From: Haloprofundus salinisoli
GTDB taxonomy: Archaea > Halobacteriota > Halobacteria > Halobacteriales > Haloferacaceae
Direction of reading: 5' to 3'
DNA: 64,000 nucleotides
Assembly (NCBI RefSeq): GCF_020097815.1
Contig: NZ_CP083663.1
Coordinates: forward strand, 868,001 to 932,000
Below the pieces are notes generated by a model. It saw only the letters and a program-made list of their open reading frames with translations, was not told the origin of the DNA and did not search any database. Below, one piece after another: positions 1 to 8,645 of the stretch (its first letter is position 1; each line of letters begins with the position of its first letter). Both the position numbers and the translations under genes were made by a program.

Positions 1-1019
1 GAGCGGACGGCGAACTCGAAGTCGAGAAACTCCTCGCGGAGCGTCCGGCGGAGTCGTTCGAACTGCTCGTTCGTCGGTATTTCGCCGAAGACACCGGCGA
101 GCCCCGCGACGGAGTTCGCTCGGAGCTGTCGGTCGCCGACGCGGTCGTAGGAGACGAACGTGCCCAGGTCGTCGTCCCAGAGTCGGTCCCGAATCGCCCC
201 CCGAGAGCGGTCTGCCTGTTCGCGCCAGGTCGACGCCGCCGCGTCGTCGCCGCGTGCAGCGGCGAGCGCCGCGAGGTCGTCACACGCGCGGACGAAGATG
301 GCGTTCGTCAGCGCGTCCTCGACGAGGAACGGACACGACTCGCGGAGGGACAGTTCGTCCCAGTCGGCGGCGCGGGCCGAACGGACGAGCGAGACGTAGC
401 GGTCGTAGTCCCAGTCGGTCGGCCGCTGGTCGGCCAACTCGTCGGATTTGCGGTCCTCGCGCTCGTACTCGATTTCGCCGGGGTCGAACGCCGCGAGCGC
501 GTCGGTCCACGCCGGCGAGTCGTCCATCCCCGTCTCCCACGGGTGGCGGACGTACACCGCACCGCCGTCGGCCGACCGCTCGCGGACCCACCACTCCAGA
601 TGGCGTTCCAGCGCCGGATACACTCGGTCGAGGAAGTCGTCGTCGCCCGTCGCCTCGTAGACGCGCCGGGCCGCGGGAACGACCATCGGCGGTTGGGTGA
701 TGCCGCTGGTGGCGACCCCTTCGACGTCGACGCCCCACTCCTCGGGGCCGGGGAAGTAGCCCTCGGCGTCGGTGTGGAAGACGATGTGCGGGAGCAGGCC
801 GCTCTCCCACGTCGCCGCACAGAGCGTCTCCAGCTCCGCCGTCGCGGCCTCCGGGTCGACGCCCGCGAGGCCGAGCGCGATGAACGCCGAGTCCCAGTTC
901 CACTGGAAGGGGTAGAGCGTCGCCGACGGGATGGTGTAGCCGTCGGCGCGGTTCGACCGGAGCACGTCGAGCGCCTCGGTTCGGCGGTCGGTCGAGTTGG
1001 TCGTGTGTTCGTCACCCAT
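1..1019 (-). CDS. MGH1/GH63-like glycoside hydrolase (C-terminus beyond window)
   Basis: Open from the ATG at 1019 to the left edge (339 codons seen), so the C-terminus is missing. Near the N-terminus the protein reads YPFQWNWDSAF, the Trp-Asp-Ser signature of the (alpha/alpha)6-barrel glycosidases of the GH63/GH37 group, including bacterial mannosylglycerate or glucosylglycerate hydrolases. A later HPWETGMDDSP stretch is also typical and carries likely catalytic acids. There is no signal peptide, so it should be cytoplasmic. Its role would be hydrolysis of a small alpha-glycoside or compatible solute, but the substrate cannot be told from the sequence. It is divergent from the lipoprotein gene at 1151. 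The family assignment is firm, the specificity unknown. Confidence 0.8.
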   Translation of the reverse strand, partial: MGDEHTTNSTDRRTEALDVLRSNRADGYTIPSATLYPFQWNWDSAFIALGLAGVDPEAATAELETLCAATWESGLLPHIVFHTDAEGYFPGPEEWGVDVEGVATSGITQPPMVVPAARRVYEATGDDDFLDRVYPALERHLEWWVRERSADGGAVYVRHPWETGMDDSPAWTDALAAFDPGEIEYEREDRKSDELADQRPTDWDYDRYVSLVRSARAADWDELSLRESCPFLVEDALTNAIFVRACDDLAALAAARGDDAAASTWREQADRSRGAIRDRLWDDDLGTFVSYDRVGDRQLRANSVAGLAGVFGEIPTNEQFERLRRTLREEFLDFEFAVR

Positions 1020-1150
1020 AGTCGACTCGTGCGCGGCGGGCCGCGAGTAACTACCGGTTCCGACGACCGCGTTCATCTCTGTCGACCGGAAGGTCAAACG
1101 GATACTTGACAGTACAGAAGAGGTTTATCACCTCCCTGAGACGGCCGGGT

Positions 1151-2719
1151 ATGGACCTCCACCGACGCCGCCTCCTCGGTCTCTCCGCCGCCGGACTCGC
1201 GGGATTGGCCGGGTGTGCGACGTTTGCCGTCGAATCGGACGACCCCGCTGACCTGACGACTTCGACGCCGAATACAGGAACCGAAACGCCAACCGACGAG
1301 ACCAGCACGCCGATCAACGACGAGGACCGACCCGCGTACGCGGAAGGTATCCCGGACCTCGACTGGGCGGACGTCGTCGGCCTCGAAACCGCGCCGCTGA
1401 CGCTCGCGCTCTCGCCGACGCAGTACTACAGCGACGACGAGGCGCAGGTCATCCTCTGGTTCGCAGAGACGGCGACCGAAGAGCATCCGGCGAAGATTCG
1501 CGCACGGTTAGTGAACCAGAACGATTTCCCTAACACGTTCAGACTGCGCGAGACGCCGCCGTTCGGGAAGGGTAGCCAGTTCAGTCGTATTCCGCGGGAA
1601 CTGAACGAGGTGTACGGCAGACACGAGGGCGGATATCGAGTCGAACTCGTGCTCGCTCCGACAGAGAACCACGACCTCGTAGAGAACGTTCCGAAGTACG
1701 AACTCGCCGACGACGGCACGTGGCGACTCGCGTTGGACTCCCCAGGGGGGAACCTTCCCGAGCACGTCCGGTTGGAACCCGGCGAGTACATCGACGGCGA
1801 GTACGTCCTCGTCGGGCGACCGCAGGGCGTCGAGTACGGTCGCCCGACCGGCACGTACGAGTTCGGCTGGCGCGACGACGGATTCTCCATCACCGCGTGG
1901 GATACTGATTCGCCCGGTCCCGACGAAGAGTCTCGGTTCGCCGGAACGGACCTCCCGTCGCTCTCCAAGGAGTCGGAAGTCGCGTGGTACCACGACGCCG
2001 ACGAATCGACGCCCTCGTACGTGTTACCCGAACGTGAGGTGACCGACCTCCCCGCAGGGGTCAGGTTCACGTTCGTCAACCACGACCGCGAGTCGACGGG
2101 GTGCGGTCACTGGGATCTCTACAAGTTGGTCGACGACGAGTGGTATCACGTCGGGCCGTGGGCGCAGACTCTCGAATGTCGAGGCCTCTCACCGGGCGGT
2201 ACGGTCACGTGGACACTCCAGGCATTCCACGGGAAGTCGATACCGTACTACGAAGGCCGCGGCCTGAGCATCGGCCACATCGGCGGCGGGACGTACGCCG
2301 CGGTCGCGGGCTACGGTCACGCGACGCCGAAGAGCGGTGCCTTGCTCGAAATCGACGCACCGGAAGTAGAGATTACGCCGACCGACGACGTGACGCGCGA
2401 ACGCGACGGCGATACGGTAAGGCTCACTGCGCCGGGGTACGGCGACGACAACAAATACACCACGGATGCGACGCTCACCGCGACCGAGACAGAGAGAGAA
2501 CCCGACCAGACGCTCGTCGCCGAGCAGGTGATGCAGGAACGGTATCACGCGCTCAGAAACGTCATTGTGCAGTTCGAGGAGGAAAATGGTATCGAGCGCG
2601 TCGTCCTGCGGACCGACGACAGTGGGGTCGACGCGATTGTCGGCTACGACGATTCGCAACGACGAATTCGAGTCCGCGGAACGGCGTACGAATTGATCGC
2701 GGAGATAGACGAAGAGTAG
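1151..2719 (+). CDS. secreted lipoprotein of unknown function
   Basis: 522 residues from the ATG at 1151. An upstream in-frame start at 1106 would bury the signal, so it was rejected. The N-terminus MDLHRRRLLGLSAAGLAGLAGC has an arginine-rich Tat-like n-region, a hydrophobic core and a lipobox ending in Cys22, so the protein is probably exported and lipid-anchored. A Thr/Glu/Pro-rich linker follows (about residues 35-65) before a long, mostly beta-predicted region. A short C-terminal segment with HALRNVIVQFEEENG may be a separate small domain. No catalytic motif was recognised. It is unclear whether it binds a ligand or is a surface structure. It converges on cbiA, whose stop lies only 8 nt away. 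Confidence 0.75.
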   Translation: MDLHRRRLLGLSAAGLAGLAGCATFAVESDDPADLTTSTPNTGTETPTDETSTPINDEDRPAYAEGIPDLDWADVVGLETAPLTLALSPTQYYSDDEAQVILWFAETATEEHPAKIRARLVNQNDFPNTFRLRETPPFGKGSQFSRIPRELNEVYGRHEGGYRVELVLAPTENHDLVENVPKYELADDGTWRLALDSPGGNLPEHVRLEPGEYIDGEYVLVGRPQGVEYGRPTGTYEFGWRDDGFSITAWDTDSPGPDEESRFAGTDLPSLSKESEVAWYHDADESTPSYVLPEREVTDLPAGVRFTFVNHDRESTGCGHWDLYKLVDDEWYHVGPWAQTLECRGLSPGGTVTWTLQAFHGKSIPYYEGRGLSIGHIGGGTYAAVAGYGHATPKSGALLEIDAPEVEITPTDDVTRERDGDTVRLTAPGYGDDNKYTTDATLTATETEREPDQTLVAEQVMQERYHALRNVIVQFEEENGIERVVLRTDDSGVDAIVGYDDSQRRIRVRGTAYELIAEIDEE

Positions 2720-2727
2720 GCCCGTCG

Positions 2728-4113
2728 CTAAATGTGTCGGCACCGCCGAGTCGCCGACGCCACCGCGTCGACGAACCGGTCGAACGCGCCGCTCTCGGGG
2801 TGGACGTGCGCGTACGTGCCGAGCGTCTGATACTCCATCAACCCGTCGCGCTCGCCGTCGATACCCCTGCCGCGAATCACGTCGAAGGCGTATCGGGCGT
2901 CGGTCGCCGGGTCGGCCTCGGAGTAGTGGAACTCGTGGCCGCGGAGCGTCCGCCCCTCGGGGCAGGTGAGCGCCGTTTCTCGCCCTCGGAGTTCGACGTG
3001 GTCGAGCGCCTGATACCGCTCGCGCATCGTCACGTCGGCGGGCAGAACGCCCGCCATCTCGTAGGTGTCGCCGTCGACGGTCGTCAGCGACTCCGTGAGG
3101 GCCATCAGCCCGCCGCACTCGCCGAAGACGGGGAGTCCGTCGGCCGCGCGGTCGGCGAGCGTCGAAAGCGCCGGACTGTCGGAGAGTTCGGCGGCGTGCA
3201 GTTCGGGGTAGCCGCCGGGGAGGTAGACGCCGTCGCAGTCGGGCAGGTCGTCGCCCGCCGTCGGCGCGAACGTCACCACCTCGGCGCGCTCGCGGAGGCG
3301 TTCGCGCGTCGCCGCGTAGACGAATCGGAAGGCGTCGTCGCGGGCGACGGCGACCGTCGGTCGGTCGTCGACGTCGTCGGAGCGGGGCGACGCGTCGTCC
3401 TCCTCTTCGGCCGCCGTGAGCCACGCCGGTTCTCTCGCGGCGTCGAGGAGTTTCTCCACTCGGATACCGTCGGCAGCGGCGTCGAGCGCTTCCGCGGAGA
3501 GCGGCGACTCGTCGCCCATCTCCAGCCCGAGGTGGCGCTCGGGGATTTCGAGGTCCTCGCGCGGCGGAATCCGACCGAAGTACGTCAACTCGTCGGGAAG
3601 CGCCTCGCGGACGCCGTCCTCGTGCCGTCCTCGATGCGCGCGCGAGGCGAGCACCCCCGCGACGTCGAGATCCAGTCCCGCCCGGGCGGCGTACTCGCGG
3701 AACCCGAGCGCCGTCGCGGCGACGCTCTCCATCCCGGCGCTGGCGTCGACGACGAGGACGACCGGCAGCGAGAGCGACTCGGCGACTTTTGCGGTGCTCG
3801 TATCCATCTCGTCGACGTCAGGTCGACTCGTCGTGCTTCCGTCGTACAGACCCATCATCCCCTCGACGACGCAGACGTCTCCCGACCCGCGGGCGTAGTT
3901 GCGGCGCATCCCGGACTCGCCTTCGAGCCACGGATCGAGCGTCCGCGAGGCGCGCCACGTCGCCGCCTCGTGGTGACTCGGGTCGATGAAGTCCGGTCCG
4001 GCCTTCGCCGGTTGGACCACCCGCCCGGTCCGCTGGAGCGACCGACAGACGGCGAGCGTTGCGACAGTCTTTCCGACGCCGGAGGCGACGCCGGCGATGA
4101 CGATTCCATCCAT
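2728..4113 (-). CDS. cbiA: cobyrinate a,c-diamide synthase
   Basis: 461 residues. CbiA/CobB amidates the a and c carboxylates of cobyrinic acid using glutamine and ATP. The N-terminal dethiobiotin-synthetase-like domain opens with a P-loop GVASGVGKT (residues 8-16). The C-terminal class-I glutamine amidotransferase domain has YLPGGYPELH (about 297-306), the nucleophile Cys333 in GECGGLM and a histidine-containing HEFHYSE. Length is normal for the family. The ATG at 4113 places the P-loop at the N-terminus as in homologues; longer in-frame extensions would run into the divergent SDR gene. It is on the same strand as the larger cob cluster but separated from it by the oppositely oriented SDR gene. 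Confidence 0.93.
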   Translation of the reverse strand: MDGIVIAGVASGVGKTVATLAVCRSLQRTGRVVQPAKAGPDFIDPSHHEAATWRASRTLDPWLEGESGMRRNYARGSGDVCVVEGMMGLYDGSTTSRPDVDEMDTSTAKVAESLSLPVVLVVDASAGMESVAATALGFREYAARAGLDLDVAGVLASRAHRGRHEDGVREALPDELTYFGRIPPREDLEIPERHLGLEMGDESPLSAEALDAAADGIRVEKLLDAAREPAWLTAAEEEDDASPRSDDVDDRPTVAVARDDAFRFVYAATRERLRERAEVVTFAPTAGDDLPDCDGVYLPGGYPELHAAELSDSPALSTLADRAADGLPVFGECGGLMALTESLTTVDGDTYEMAGVLPADVTMRERYQALDHVELRGRETALTCPEGRTLRGHEFHYSEADPATDARYAFDVIRGRGIDGERDGLMEYQTLGTYAHVHPESGAFDRFVDAVASATRRCRHI

Positions 4114-4212
4114 TTCTACTCTAGTGGTTTTACTGCAACTGTATTTGAGTTGTTCGGTAGGCGGAGGCCGATACTCGTGAAATCTCGTCTCTCGGGTCGC
4201 GGCGGCCCGGAG

Positions 4213-4221
4213 GATTATATC
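4213..4221 (+). promoter_or_regulatory. TATA box, probable leaderless promoter of the SDR gene
   Basis: GATTATATC is centred about 26 nt before the ATG at 4244. This is the spacing expected for an archaeal TATA box when the transcript begins at the start codon. Confidence 0.5.
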
Positions 4222-4243
4222 ACCTCGTCGTGACCAATCGGCC

Positions 4244-5005
4244 ATGCAACTCGATGGACAGACGGCACTCGTCACCGGCGCGGCGTCGGGAATCGGGCGA
4301 GCGACCGCGGAACGTCTCGCGGACGCCGGCGCGCGCGTCGTCGTCACCGACGTCGATATCACCGGCGGCGAGGAGACGGCCGACAGAATCGAGAGCGACG
4401 GCGGGAGCGCGACGTTTCACGAGCTCGACGTGCGCGATCGGGAGACGTTCCTCTCCGTAGTCGAGGCCGTCGACCAGAAATCCGGTCTCGACGTCCTCGT
4501 CAACAACGCCGGCGTCGGCCACGTGCCGAAACCGGTCGAAGACATCACGGAGGCCGAACGCGAGTTCGTCTTCGACGTGAACATCTCGGGGGTCTGGAAC
4601 GGCTGTGCGGCCGCACTGCCGACGATGAAAGCCCGCGGGTCCGGCGCGATCGTCAACGTCGCCTCGCTCGCGGGCGTCATCGGGTCGCCGAACCTCGGCG
4701 CGTACTCGCTGTCGAAGGGTGCGGTCGTCAACTTCACCCGCACGGTGGCCGCCGAGGCGGGCCCCCACGGCGTCCGAGCGAACGCAGTCTGTCCGGGGTT
4801 CGTCGAGGGTGGCCTCGGCGAGCAGTATTTCGAGTCGTTCGAGGACCCCGAAGCGGCGCGCGAGCGGTCACGGCGCGGCTACGCGCTTCGCCGCCTCGGG
4901 GAACTCGACGAAGTCGCCGACGCCATCGCGTTCCTCGCCAGCGACGCCGCCTCGTTCGTCACCGGCGAGTCGCTGATGGTCGACGGCGGCTTTTCGATTC
5001 AGTGA
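4244..5005 (+). CDS. SDR family NAD(P)-dependent oxidoreductase
   Basis: 253 residues, a classical short-chain dehydrogenase/reductase. The cofactor motif TGAASGIG is at 11-18 and Asp36 closes the second strand, which favours NAD(H) over NADP(H). NNAG is at 87-90, and the catalytic set is Ser141, Tyr154 and Lys158 (YSLSK). The C-terminus has SFVTGESLMVDGGFS, the usual family end. Length is standard. The substrate is not predictable; related haloarchaeal genes are often annotated as 3-oxoacyl-ACP reductase or glucose dehydrogenase-like without proof. It is a single gene inserted between cbiA and the main cobamide operon, with its own probable leaderless promoter. Confidence 0.9.
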   Translation: MQLDGQTALVTGAASGIGRATAERLADAGARVVVTDVDITGGEETADRIESDGGSATFHELDVRDRETFLSVVEAVDQKSGLDVLVNNAGVGHVPKPVEDITEAEREFVFDVNISGVWNGCAAALPTMKARGSGAIVNVASLAGVIGSPNLGAYSLSKGAVVNFTRTVAAEAGPHGVRANAVCPGFVEGGLGEQYFESFEDPEAARERSRRGYALRRLGELDEVADAIAFLASDAASFVTGESLMVDGGFSIQ

Positions 5006-5051
5006 CCGCGTAACTCGACGGCGTCCTCCTGTTCGAGAGAGCTGGGCCCGC

Positions 5052-5222
5052 TTACGCTTCGGTCGGGTCGTTCTCCAGCGATTTCCAGAAGAACGTCGCG
5101 GCGACGACGGCAGAGAACGCCCAGACGAGCGTCTGCGCCGGGTTTCCCTCGATGACGAACAGCCCGGCGATAGCGATAGCGAGGAAGAACCAGAGGACGT
5201 AGAGGAGTCGCACGACGTTCAT
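5052..5222 (-). CDS. small two-helix membrane protein
   Basis: 56 residues from the ATG at 5222; an upstream start at 5255 would add 11 weakly conserved-looking residues. Two hydrophobic segments (about residues 4-22 and 26-44) are separated by a short EGNPAQT loop, followed by a charged tail ENDPTEA. This is the layout of many small haloarchaeal membrane proteins of unknown function. It lies downstream of cbiZ on the same strand (83 nt gap), so co-transcription is possible, but nothing links it to cobamide synthesis. Confidence 0.6.
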   Translation of the reverse strand: MNVVRLLYVLWFFLAIAIAGLFVIEGNPAQTLVWAFSAVVAATFFWKSLENDPTEA

Positions 5223-5305
5223 CGCGTTACTCGGTGCTGAGCCACCGCAGACCAAATCGGTTTCGTTGAAAAGCGGTCACTCCGACCGAGAGCCCCGAGC
5301 CGCGT

Positions 5306-6067
5306 TCACCCGACGCGCGACACGTCCGCTCGCTCGTCGGTGACGACGCCGTAAGGCGCGTCGGTGACGCTCGTCGGCATCGCCTCGTCGGCGTAGCGCG
5401 ACTGCAGCGACGCGACGACGGCGTCGCGGACGCAGGCCCGCGCCGCCGCGCCGACGTCGGTCGAAGTTCCCGAGAAGCGCCTGCTCTCCCCATCCGGGTC
5501 GCAGCCGACGACGACGGCGTCGCTCGTCGTCCCCGGCACGTTCGCACACGAGAGCAGCGTCGCCGCCTTCGCCTCCGCGACGACCGTCAGGAGGTTGGCC
5601 AGCGCACCGGGTTCGAGCGCCCACGTCGTCCCGACGAGGAGGTTCACCGTGCCGGGACGAGGCGGCGAGTCGCCGTCGTCGCGGCCGACGCGCCCGTCGA
5701 CGGCGTCCGCGCTCGTCTCGGCGGCTTCGTTTCCCGTCTCGACCGGTAACGCCGCCGGGTTCGACACGCCCGCCGTCGCAACGACGTCGACCGACCCGAT
5801 CCGGGCCCGCCGAGCGTGTCGCATCTCGACGCCCGTGAGAAGCGTCGGTCCGTCGTCGTCGAAGCCGACTGCGTCGCGTCGCTCGCGGGCGAACGCCGCG
5901 AGGTCGGTACGAGAGAAGCCGTCGGGGACGGTGACGTTGTACGCGGCGGCGGCGCGCGACTCGCCGCCGTCGAACCCCGAGGAGACCCAGCGCGTGTTCG
6001 GACGCGAGAAGCGGAGCACGCCGTCTCGGACCGTCGCCTCGAACGCGCCGTTCGTCGACTCAGACAT
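5306..6067 (-). CDS. cbiZ: adenosylcobinamide amidohydrolase CbiZ
   Basis: 253 residues. CbiZ cleaves the aminopropanol (or nucleotide loop) side chain of exogenous corrinoids to adenosylcobyrate, so foreign cobamides can be remodelled. Typical CbiZ stretches are TRWVSSGFDGG near the N-terminus, LLTGVEMRHARR and VDVVATAGVSNPA in the middle, then NLLVGTTWALEPGALANLL and a C-terminal segment TSDAVVVGC. It is the last gene of the leftward cob operon and overlaps cobD by 8 nt. CbiZ together with CobY is the known archaeal salvage arrangement. Confidence is high. Confidence 0.92.
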   Translation of the reverse strand: MSESTNGAFEATVRDGVLRFSRPNTRWVSSGFDGGESRAAAAYNVTVPDGFSRTDLAAFARERRDAVGFDDDGPTLLTGVEMRHARRARIGSVDVVATAGVSNPAALPVETGNEAAETSADAVDGRVGRDDGDSPPRPGTVNLLVGTTWALEPGALANLLTVVAEAKAATLLSCANVPGTTSDAVVVGCDPDGESRRFSGTSTDVGAAARACVRDAVVASLQSRYADEAMPTSVTDAPYGVVTDERADVSRVG

Positions 6068-7067
6068 CCGCCAGCGCGTCGAGCAGTCGGTCGTTCTCGT
6101 GTTCGCGCTTGACCGCGACGCGGACGTGCGAATCGAGGCCGCGGAACGTCGTCGCGTCGCGGATAGCGATGCCCTCGGCGCGCGCGGCGTCGACGACGTC
6201 CGACACCTCTCGGTGTCCGACGTCGAGCAGGAGGTACGGCGCGTCCGACGGGTAGACGTCGAACTGCTGTGAGAGCGCCGCGCGCATCCGTTCGCGTTCG
6301 GCGTCGACCCGCGTTCTGGTCTCTTCGACGAACGCGGACTGTTTGAGGCAGTGCGTGCCGACCTCCGCGGCGGGCGTCCCGAGCGACCACGCCATCCGTG
6401 CGGTGTCGAGTCGGTCTCTGAGGTCGCCGGTGGCGGCGGCGAAGCCGACCCGGAGACCGGGAAGTCCGTACATCTTCGTCAGCGAGCGAGCGACGACGAC
6501 GCCGGGCTCGCCGGCCATGCTCGGCAGCGGGGTGAAGTCGAGAAACGCCTCGTCGACCAGAAGCGTCGTGTCGGTCTCCCGGCAGCGGGCGGCGAAGGAG
6601 CGGAGCCGGTCGGGGTCGGCGGCCTCGCCGGTCGGGTTGTTCGGCGTGCAGACGACGACGGCGGCGTAGTCGACGGGGTCGGTGTCGAGCAGCTCGTCGT
6701 GGTGCAGAAAGGACGGGTCGCCGCCCTGCAGGCGAACCTCGCGGGCGTACTCGCCGAAGCTCGGCGCGGGAATCAGCACCCGGTCGCCGGGACGCACCGT
6801 CACCGAGAGCGCGAGGCGAATCGCCGCGAGCCCGCCTGACGTCGGAATCACCGACCGGGGTTCGCAGTCGACGGTTTCGGCCGCTGCGGTGCGGAACTCG
6901 CAGTAGTCGGAGGGGTAACGCCGAGCGACCGACAGCGCCGCGTCGTAGACGCCGACGACGCCCGGCGGCCGTTCCGGGTTCGTGTTGGCGCTGAAATCCA
7001 GAACGGCCGGGTCGTCTACGCCACCGTGCGGCACTCGCTCGACGGATTCGAGGGCCTCAGGGTCCAT
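6060..7067 (-). CDS. cobD: L-threonine-O-3-phosphate decarboxylase CobD
   Basis: 335 residues, fold-type I PLP enzyme of the histidinol-phosphate aminotransferase family. DFSANTNP near the N-terminus (24-31) is the usual start of the CobD/HisC core, PNNPTG is at 142-147 and the PLP lysine is Lys198 in ARSLTKMYGLPGLR. The position between cobT and cbiZ indicates CobD, which makes aminopropanol phosphate for the nucleotide loop, rather than HisC. The ATG at 7067 gives the family-typical N-terminus; the longer frame to 7202 is cobT shadow. Overlaps cobT by 11 nt. Confidence 0.9.
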   Translation of the reverse strand: MDPEALESVERVPHGGVDDPAVLDFSANTNPERPPGVVGVYDAALSVARRYPSDYCEFRTAAAETVDCEPRSVIPTSGGLAAIRLALSVTVRPGDRVLIPAPSFGEYAREVRLQGGDPSFLHHDELLDTDPVDYAAVVVCTPNNPTGEAADPDRLRSFAARCRETDTTLLVDEAFLDFTPLPSMAGEPGVVVARSLTKMYGLPGLRVGFAAATGDLRDRLDTARMAWSLGTPAAEVGTHCLKQSAFVEETRTRVDAERERMRAALSQQFDVYPSDAPYLLLDVGHREVSDVVDAARAEGIAIRDATTFRGLDSHVRVAVKREHENDRLLDALADV

Positions 7068-8046
7068 GTGCAACACCCGCGGCGTCAACCACCTTAACTG
7101 TTTTTTCGGCGACGTGTTCCAACTCGCCCGCGCGGTCGGCGAGCAGCAGCGCGCCGCCCATCCCCGCGCCCTCCTTGCCTTCGCCCGCCGCGTATCGGGC
7201 AAGCGCGTCGTCGCGTTCGCCGAACTCGGGGTCGGTGACGACCAGTTCCACGTCGAGCGACCCGGCCGCGTCGTCGAGGACGGGGACGTCGGCGGCGAGA
7301 TAGCTCGTGGTCGCCAGCGTCAGCGGCCCGGTGACGCCCTCGTGACGGACGAGCGCAGCGGCCGTGAGCATCTGGGTCCCGCCACCGAGAATCACGTCCT
7401 TGTCGGCGTCGAGCGCGCCCGCGGCGAGCCCGGCGACGACCGCCAACACGGGGTCGCCCATCGCCCGCACCGCCAACAGCGGTTCGTAGGCGAACGCACC
7501 GGCAGCGATGCCGCTGGCGTCGAGTCCCTCCGCGACGACCGACGATTTGAGTTCCATCGGGTTCTCGGGGAACGACGAGGAGACGGCCCACTCCTCGCCG
7601 AGCGCGCGGAGCGTCCCCAACGCCGTGGTCGTCCCGCCGGGAATCGTCTCACCGACGACGAGTTCCTCGTCGGGCAGAGTCCGGCCTAGTTGGCGGGCGG
7701 CGAGGAACGACCCGGGTGCGGTCGGCACCGGGTCGGCCTCGCGGATGTCGCGGCCGCGTTTCGCGCCGACGCTCACCGTCGGCGCACCCGTCGGCACCGA
7801 GAGACCGGCGTCGACGGCGAGGAAGTTGAAGTCCAGCAGTTCCCGGACCGCCCGCGTCACGGCCGCCGGAGTGGGGCACCCCGTCGGACTCACCGGCAGT
7901 TCGGGCGCGCGGACGAGCGACCCGTACTCGACGAGTTCGAGGTCGGCGCTCGGCGTGTGCGCCAGGAGGTCCGAGTCGGCACCGGCGGCGCTGATGCCGT
8001 CGATTTCGGCGGTGTCAGTCGCGCCGGCGACGAGTATCAGCCGCAC
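7057..8046 (-). CDS. cobT: archaeal-type CobT phosphoribosyltransferase
   Basis: 329 residues with a GTG start. It resembles the archaeal family TIGR00303, predicted nicotinate mononucleotide-dependent phosphoribosyltransferases that activate the lower-ligand base to its alpha-riboside phosphate. Characteristic stretches are AGATDTAEIDGISAAG at the N-terminus, SPTGCPTPAAVTRA, VPTGAPTVSVGAKRG, ELVVGETIPGGTTTALG and a C-terminal DKDVILGGGTQMLTA. The start overlaps the end of cobY by 10 nt. The base actually used is not deducible from the sequence. Confidence 0.88.
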   Translation of the reverse strand: MRLILVAGATDTAEIDGISAAGADSDLLAHTPSADLELVEYGSLVRAPELPVSPTGCPTPAAVTRAVRELLDFNFLAVDAGLSVPTGAPTVSVGAKRGRDIREADPVPTAPGSFLAARQLGRTLPDEELVVGETIPGGTTTALGTLRALGEEWAVSSSFPENPMELKSSVVAEGLDASGIAAGAFAYEPLLAVRAMGDPVLAVVAGLAAGALDADKDVILGGGTQMLTAAALVRHEGVTGPLTLATTSYLAADVPVLDDAAGSLDVELVVTDPEFGERDDALARYAAGEGKEGAGMGGALLLADRAGELEHVAEKTVKVVDAAGVAHGP

Positions 8047-8645
8047 AGCGCCTCCGCGAGCGCGATGTCTGGCGGGCGGTTCACGTTCACGGCGAGTCGG
8101 GCGTCGTAGCTCACGTGTACGTACTCACCTCCTGCGGCGACCACGTTTAGCCCCGTCGGAGCGAGAGTGCGCCCGCCACGTTCGAACGTCGTGTCCGTAC
8201 TCGCCCCGAGACGCCGCTTCAGCGCGTCGGGAACGCAAACCGTGACCGAGCGAGCGTCGTCGGCCGTTCCGCCGTCGGTCGCGACTTCGACGACTTCGTC
8301 TGCGTGCTCGGCGGCGAAAAGCGGCAGGTCGGCGGCGACGGTGACCACCGGTTTCTCCGCGGTTTCGAGCGCGAACCCGAGGTCTTCGACGTAGCCGTCG
8401 CCGGGCGCGTCGAGAATCGCTATCCGAGACGAACCGGCGCAGCCGGTGTCGGCGACACCTATGAGATGGTCGCGCGTCCGCGGCGTGTGCGGCGAGACGA
8501 CGGCGTAGACGGTGTCGACGCGGCTCGTCAGCAGCGCCGCGAGCACGCGGTCGACCATCGGTTCCCCCGCTACCTCGACGAGCGGCTTCTCCGTCTCGCC
8601 GCCGAGTCGCGTCCCCCGTCCGCCGCACATCAGAAGAGCGTCCAC
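8037..8645 (-). CDS. cobY: GTP:adenosylcobinamide-phosphate guanylyltransferase CobY
   Basis: 202 residues from a GTG at 8645. This gives MDALLMCGGRGTRLGG, a nucleotidyltransferase start with the GGRGTRLG nucleotide-binding loop at the very N-terminus; the ATG at 8630 would cut into it. EKPLVEVAGEPMVDRVL and AADLPLF complete the family core. CobY is the archaeal replacement of bacterial CobU and makes GDP-cobinamide. The start lies 15 nt inside the end of cobS, so translation is probably coupled. Confidence 0.9.
   Translation of the reverse strand: MDALLMCGGRGTRLGGETEKPLVEVAGEPMVDRVLAALLTSRVDTVYAVVSPHTPRTRDHLIGVADTGCAGSSRIAILDAPGDGYVEDLGFALETAEKPVVTVAADLPLFAAEHADEVVEVATDGGTADDARSVTVCVPDALKRRLGASTDTTFERGGRTLAPTGLNVVAAGGEYVHVSYDARLAVNVNRPPDIALAEALCG

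Noticed and set aside
2101-4233. Long rightward frame across the cbiA gene
   Set aside because: It is the antisense reading of cbiA, rich in Arg and without motifs, as expected from high G+C codon use.
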